This document shows, piece after piece, positions 6,206 through 8,534 of a stretch of 8,534 bases of DNA. The position numbers and the translations under genes were made by a program. A model generated the notes under the pieces. The model had not been told where the DNA came from and did no database searches. It was given only the letters and a program-made list of their open reading frames with translations. Origin of the DNA: Propionibacterium sp. GTDB lineage: Bacteria; Actinomycetota; Actinomycetes; Propionibacteriales; Propionibacteriaceae. Where the stretch lies: NCBI GenBank assembly GCA_012837465.1, contig DURG01000147.1, positions 1 to 8,534 on the forward strand. The letters are read 5' to 3'. How positions within the stretch are numbered: the stretch's first letter is position 1; each line of letters begins with the position of its first letter.

Positions 6206-6688
6206 ATGAGCAAGCCCCTGCGCCGCACCGCGGCCATCATCGCCGCCGCAGCCCTCGCCCTTTCGATGAGCGCCTGCACGCGTGGTGGATGGATTCCTGA
6301 TTCTCCTCCGGCCGCCGGCACGCAGAGCGACGAGGGCGGCTACAAGCTCCGCAATTTCGTCATCGTCTCCGACGACGGCGGCGAGGCCAAGCTGCTCGGC
6401 GGCATCCACTCCCGCGACGATGCGGCCGAGGTCACTGGCATCACGGTCGCGGCCGAAGAAGGTTTCGAGCAGTGGGGCGACGAGGTCGACCTGGGCTACA
6501 CCGCTTCGATCCCGCGCGGCACGTCGGTCTACCTCGACGGTTCCGAGACCGGTTTCTCGAACCCCGACCTGCAGCTGGGGCGCCTCGCGCAGGTGACGGT
6601 GACGTTCGCCGACAGCACCGAGATGGTGCTCGACACCACCGTGGTGAGCTCCGAGCACGAGGACTTCGCCGAGGCCTACAACGCCTGA
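6206..6688 (+). CDS. LpqE-like small lipoprotein divergent from carD
   Basis: 160-residue exported lipoprotein. A basic start (MSKPLRR) and an Ala-rich hydrophobic segment (8-20) lead to a lipobox ending MSAC, with C24 as the lipidation site. Met at -3 is unusual. A short Pro-rich linker precedes a beta-rich domain (about 46-150) that begins YKLRNFVIV and includes alternating strands such as AQVTVTFADSTEMVLDTTVV. Its position, divergent from carD, matches lpqE of M. tuberculosis, whose product has a similar size and strand pattern. This supports orthology by context more than by residue identity. The fold recalls PCu(A)C copper chaperones, but their Met/His copper motif is absent, so copper binding should not be assumed. 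ATG 6206 is preferred because CGGAGG (6196-6201) lies 4 nt upstream. An open frame from 6134 would add 24 residues before the signal peptide. Confidence 0.82.
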   Translation: MSKPLRRTAAIIAAAALALSMSACTRGGWIPDSPPAAGTQSDEGGYKLRNFVIVSDDGGEAKLLGGIHSRDDAAEVTGITVAAEEGFEQWGDEVDLGYTASIPRGTSVYLDGSETGFSNPDLQLGRLAQVTVTFADSTEMVLDTTVVSSEHEDFAEAYNA

Positions 6689-6778
6689 GCCGTCCCCATG
6701 GGGCGAGCGCTGACAGTCCCTGAGCCTTGACCCACCCGTCCCGGCCAGCAGGCGAGGTCCACTTCCGGGTCCCGAGTG

Positions 6779-6837
6779 CCGAGGGAAAGGCCCTGCACGC
6801 CTCGCCAATCGTTCCCACGACCTGGCCTTTCCCTCGG
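6779..6837. repeat. 14-bp perfect inverted repeat with 31-nt loop, between convergent genes
   Basis: CCGAGGGAAAGGCC at 6779-6792 is the exact reverse complement of 6824-6837. The 31-nt loop contains a small inner hairpin (TCGT TCCC ACGA, 6809-6820). A further seven bases of the loop (CCTCGCC, 6800-6806) can pair with GGCGAGG upstream at 6751-6757, so an alternative or pseudoknotted fold is possible. It lies between the convergent LpqE-like gene and regX3, so bidirectional termination is the simplest reading, although the loop is long and there is no T-run. The rest of this 175-bp gap holds a CCCCATGGGG palindrome (6694-6703) just after the lipoprotein stop and nothing else I can support. Confidence 0.75.
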
Positions 6838-6863
6838 TGTATCGAGAGCTGAGCTGAACGGGG

Positions 6864-7541
6864 TCAACCCTCGTACTTGTAGCCCAGCCCCCGCACGGTG
6901 ATCAGCCGCTGCGGGTTCGACGGGTCCTTCTCGATCTTCGAGCGCAGCCGCTTGATGTGCACGTCGAGCGTCTTGGTGTCGCCCACGTAGTCGCTGCCCC
7001 AGATCCGGTCGATGAGCTGCCCGCGGGTCATCACGCGCCCCGCGTTGCGCAGCAGGAGTTCCAGCAGTTCGAACTCGCGCAACGCAAAGCGGACGTCCTT
7101 CCCGTCGACGGTGACCTGGTGGCGTTCGACATCGATGCGCACGCCGTCGACCTCGACGACCTCGGGCAGCAACACCTGGTCCTGGCCGCGGCGCAGCACG
7201 GCCCGGATGCGCGCCACGAGTTCGCGGTGGCTGAACGGCTTGGTGACGTAGTCGTCCGCGCCCAGTTCGAGCCCCACGACCTTGTCCACCTCGGAGTCGC
7301 GCGCGGTCACCATCACGATGGCGACGTTGCCGCGGGCGCGTAGTTGGCGGCACACCTCGACCCCGGGGATGCCGGGCATCATCAGGTCGAGCAGGACGAG
7401 GTCGGCGCCGTTCTTGTCGAACTCCGCGAGGCCCTCTGCCCCGTCGGCGGCAGTCACGACGTCGAATCCCTCCTTGCGCAGCATGAAGCTGGTGGCGTCG
7501 CGGTACGAGTCCTCGTCCTCGATGATCAGGATGCGGGTCAT
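6864..7541 (-). CDS. regX3: OmpR/PhoB-family response regulator, RegX3 (PhoP-type)
   Basis: Cytoplasmic response regulator that would be phosphorylated by the adjacent SenX3 and control phosphate-starvation genes. The product is 225 residues (M. tuberculosis RegX3 is 227). The receiver domain (1-117) shows the acidic pocket EDED (8-11), phospho-acceptor D52 in LLDLMMPG, T79 in MVTARD, and K101 in DYVTKPF. The C-terminal winged helix (about 128-225) contains FALREFELLELLL (152-164), the recognition helix TLDVHIKRLRSKIE (191-204) and the wing hairpin VRGLGYKYE (216-224). ATG 7541 has GAGGAGA 4-6 nt upstream and overlaps the senX3 stop as ATGA, so the pair is translationally coupled. In Streptomyces, as remembered, the orthologous phoR-phoP pair also lies close to carD, which supports the phosphate assignment. 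Target genes cannot be read from the window. Confidence 0.94.
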   Translation of the reverse strand: MTRILIIEDEDSYRDATSFMLRKEGFDVVTAADGAEGLAEFDKNGADLVLLDLMMPGIPGVEVCRQLRARGNVAIVMVTARDSEVDKVVGLELGADDYVTKPFSHRELVARIRAVLRRGQDQVLLPEVVEVDGVRIDVERHQVTVDGKDVRFALREFELLELLLRNAGRVMTRGQLIDRIWGSDYVGDTKTLDVHIKRLRSKIEKDPSNPQRLITVRGLGYKYEG

Positions 7542-8534
7542 GTGTTCTCCTCAACGAGTGCGGAATCTTGGGGATCCGGCCCGAGGTAGGCCGGGATGCG
7601 AAGGGTAAAGGTGGAGCCTTGCCCGGGACGCGACCAGACGCGGATCGAGCCGCCGTGGGCGAGCGCGATGTGACGCACGATGCTGAGCCCCAGGCCCGTG
7701 CCGCCGGCATCGCGGGAGCGGCCGTAATCCACCCGGTAGAAGCGCTCGAAGATGCGGTCCTGCTCCTCGGGGCTGATGCCGATGCCGTTGTCGGACACCT
7801 TGATCTCGACGAAACGGTCGGCCTCGGCGGTGACCTGCAGGATGCTGAGGGTCACGCGGGCGCGCTCGTCGGAGTAGTTGATCGCGTTCTGCACGAGATT
7901 GCTGACCGCGTCGGCCAGTTGCCATCGGTCGCCCACCACGTAGACGTGCGCGGTCCGGGCGACGATGAGACTGACGTCGCGCTTCTCGGCCAATTCCTGC
8001 GAGCGACCCACGGCCTCGGTGACCACCTCGTGCACGTCGACGATCTCGCGGCTGAGCATCGGATCCTCGGACTGCAGCCGGGACAACTCGATGACCTGGT
8101 TGACCAGTTCGGCGAGCCGGGAGCTCTCGTGTTGCAGGCGACCTGCGAAGCGGCGTACCTCGCCCGGATCATCGCTGGCGGCCTCGACTGCCTCTGCCAG
8201 CACCGAAAGGGCGCCGATGGGAGTCTTGAGCTCATGGGAGATGTTGGCCACGAAGTCGCGGCGCACGGCTTCGACCCGCTGTCGGGAGGATTCGTCCTCC
8301 GCAATCACGAGCACGCCGTGTTCCCCCAGCGGCGTGACGCGGGCGTTGAGCTCCAGGGGATCGGCACCCGGATGCATCTCGCGCTTGATGATGCCCCGGA
8401 AGGTGTGGCCGCTGGCCCGGACCTCGCGGATCTTGTCCAGCAGGGTCGCGAACCCGACGCGGCTGCCGCGGGCCAGGTTGAGGACGACACCCGGCTCGTT
8501 GACGTGCAGAATCTCGTCGTGCGGGCCGATGAAC
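7538..8534 (-). CDS. senX3: Sensor histidine kinase SenX3 (PhoR-type), N terminus outside window
   Basis: Membrane-bound sensor kinase partner of RegX3. The frame is open from the right edge to TGA at 7540-7538, giving 331 visible residues. The ATG at 8377 is internal, because upstream codons continue a PAS-like sequence. M. tuberculosis SenX3 is about 410 residues, so roughly 80 residues, including the expected membrane segments, are missing. In visible numbering: PAS-like region 1-85 (FIGPHDEILHVNEP at the edge), the HisKA dimerisation helix with DFVANISHELKTP and phospho-acceptor H100, then the HATPase domain with the N box LVQNAIN (N216), G1 DNGIG (248-252), the F box FERFYR (262-267) and G2 GGTGLGLS (277-284). 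All catalytic boxes are intact. The gene overlaps regX3 by 4 nt and is upstream of it in the same operon. The operon promoter is not in the window. Confidence 0.94.
   Translation of the reverse strand, partial: FIGPHDEILHVNEPGVVLNLARGSRVGFATLLDKIREVRASGHTFRGIIKREMHPGADPLELNARVTPLGEHGVLVIAEDESSRQRVEAVRRDFVANISHELKTPIGALSVLAEAVEAASDDPGEVRRFAGRLQHESSRLAELVNQVIELSRLQSEDPMLSREIVDVHEVVTEAVGRSQELAEKRDVSLIVARTAHVYVVGDRWQLADAVSNLVQNAINYSDERARVTLSILQVTAEADRFVEIKVSDNGIGISPEEQDRIFERFYRVDYGRSRDAGGTGLGLSIVRHIALAHGGSIRVWSRPGQGSTFTLRIPAYLGPDPQDSALVEENT

Noticed and set aside
6049..6321. Extension of the carD reading frame upstream to an ATG at 6321 (252 residues).
   Set aside because: The extra residues are unlike CarD and overlap the divergent lipoprotein gene and both promoters. 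The family start MTFSIGETVVYP at 6048 has its own ribosome site.
6206..6688. Calling the LpqE-like lipoprotein a PCu(A)C copper chaperone.
   Set aside because: The mature protein has no Met/His pattern for copper binding.
6676..7710. Long minus-strand frame of 344 codons overlapping regX3.
   Set aside because: It is the out-of-frame shadow of regX3 and the end of senX3. The translation is Arg/Pro/Gly-rich without domains.

Overview
This is a high-G+C window, with coding strands dominated by G or C at third codon positions. It carries core chromosomal genes of an actinobacterium. The diagnostic combination is CarD with an MEP-pathway ispD-ispF pair behind it, a divergent small lipoprotein gene, a SenX3/RegX3 (PhoR/PhoP-type) phosphate two-component pair, and a long-form serine hydroxymethyltransferase. 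From remembered gene order, this matches the lpqE-carD-ispD-ispF-cysS-rlmB neighbourhood of mycobacteria and the phoR-phoP-carD-ispF-cysS-rlmB neighbourhood of Streptomyces. A propionibacterial-type genome is possible, but the sequence alone does not fix the family.

Layout. The left third is on the plus strand: the 3' part of cysS (1-1073), a 171-bp gap holding four CTAG-centred palindromes, rlmB (1245-2195), then glyA with its own likely promoter (2264-3700). A perfect 15-bp hairpin (3720-3753) separates glyA from the convergent minus-strand group carD (6048-5563), ispD (5547-4849), ispF (4849-4388) and a lipoprotein gene of unknown function (4330-3767). ispD and ispF overlap as TGATG, and carD to ispD is only 15 bp, so carD-ispD-ispF looks like one operon, perhaps including the lipoprotein gene. 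A divergent promoter region (6049-6205) drives carD leftward and an LpqE-like lipoprotein gene (6206-6688) rightward. The lipoprotein gene then converges on the senX3-regX3 operon (8534-6864, minus strand). A second strong inverted repeat (6779-6837) lies between them.

How the genes fit together. cysS and rlmB serve translation (Cys-tRNA charging and 23S rRNA 2'-O-methylation). glyA makes glycine and one-carbon units. CarD binds RNA polymerase and stabilises open complexes. IspD and IspF are consecutive-pathway isoprenoid enzymes. SenX3/RegX3 would sense and respond to phosphate limitation.

I see no mobile element, CRISPR array, tRNA, rRNA or defence system. The least explained sequences are the palindrome cluster upstream of rlmB, the long-loop inverted repeat upstream of 6864, and the uncharacterised lipoprotein next to ispF. 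Relative to the usual co-directional order, the cysS-rlmB block is turned around to face ispDF. No gap between genes exceeds 300 bp.
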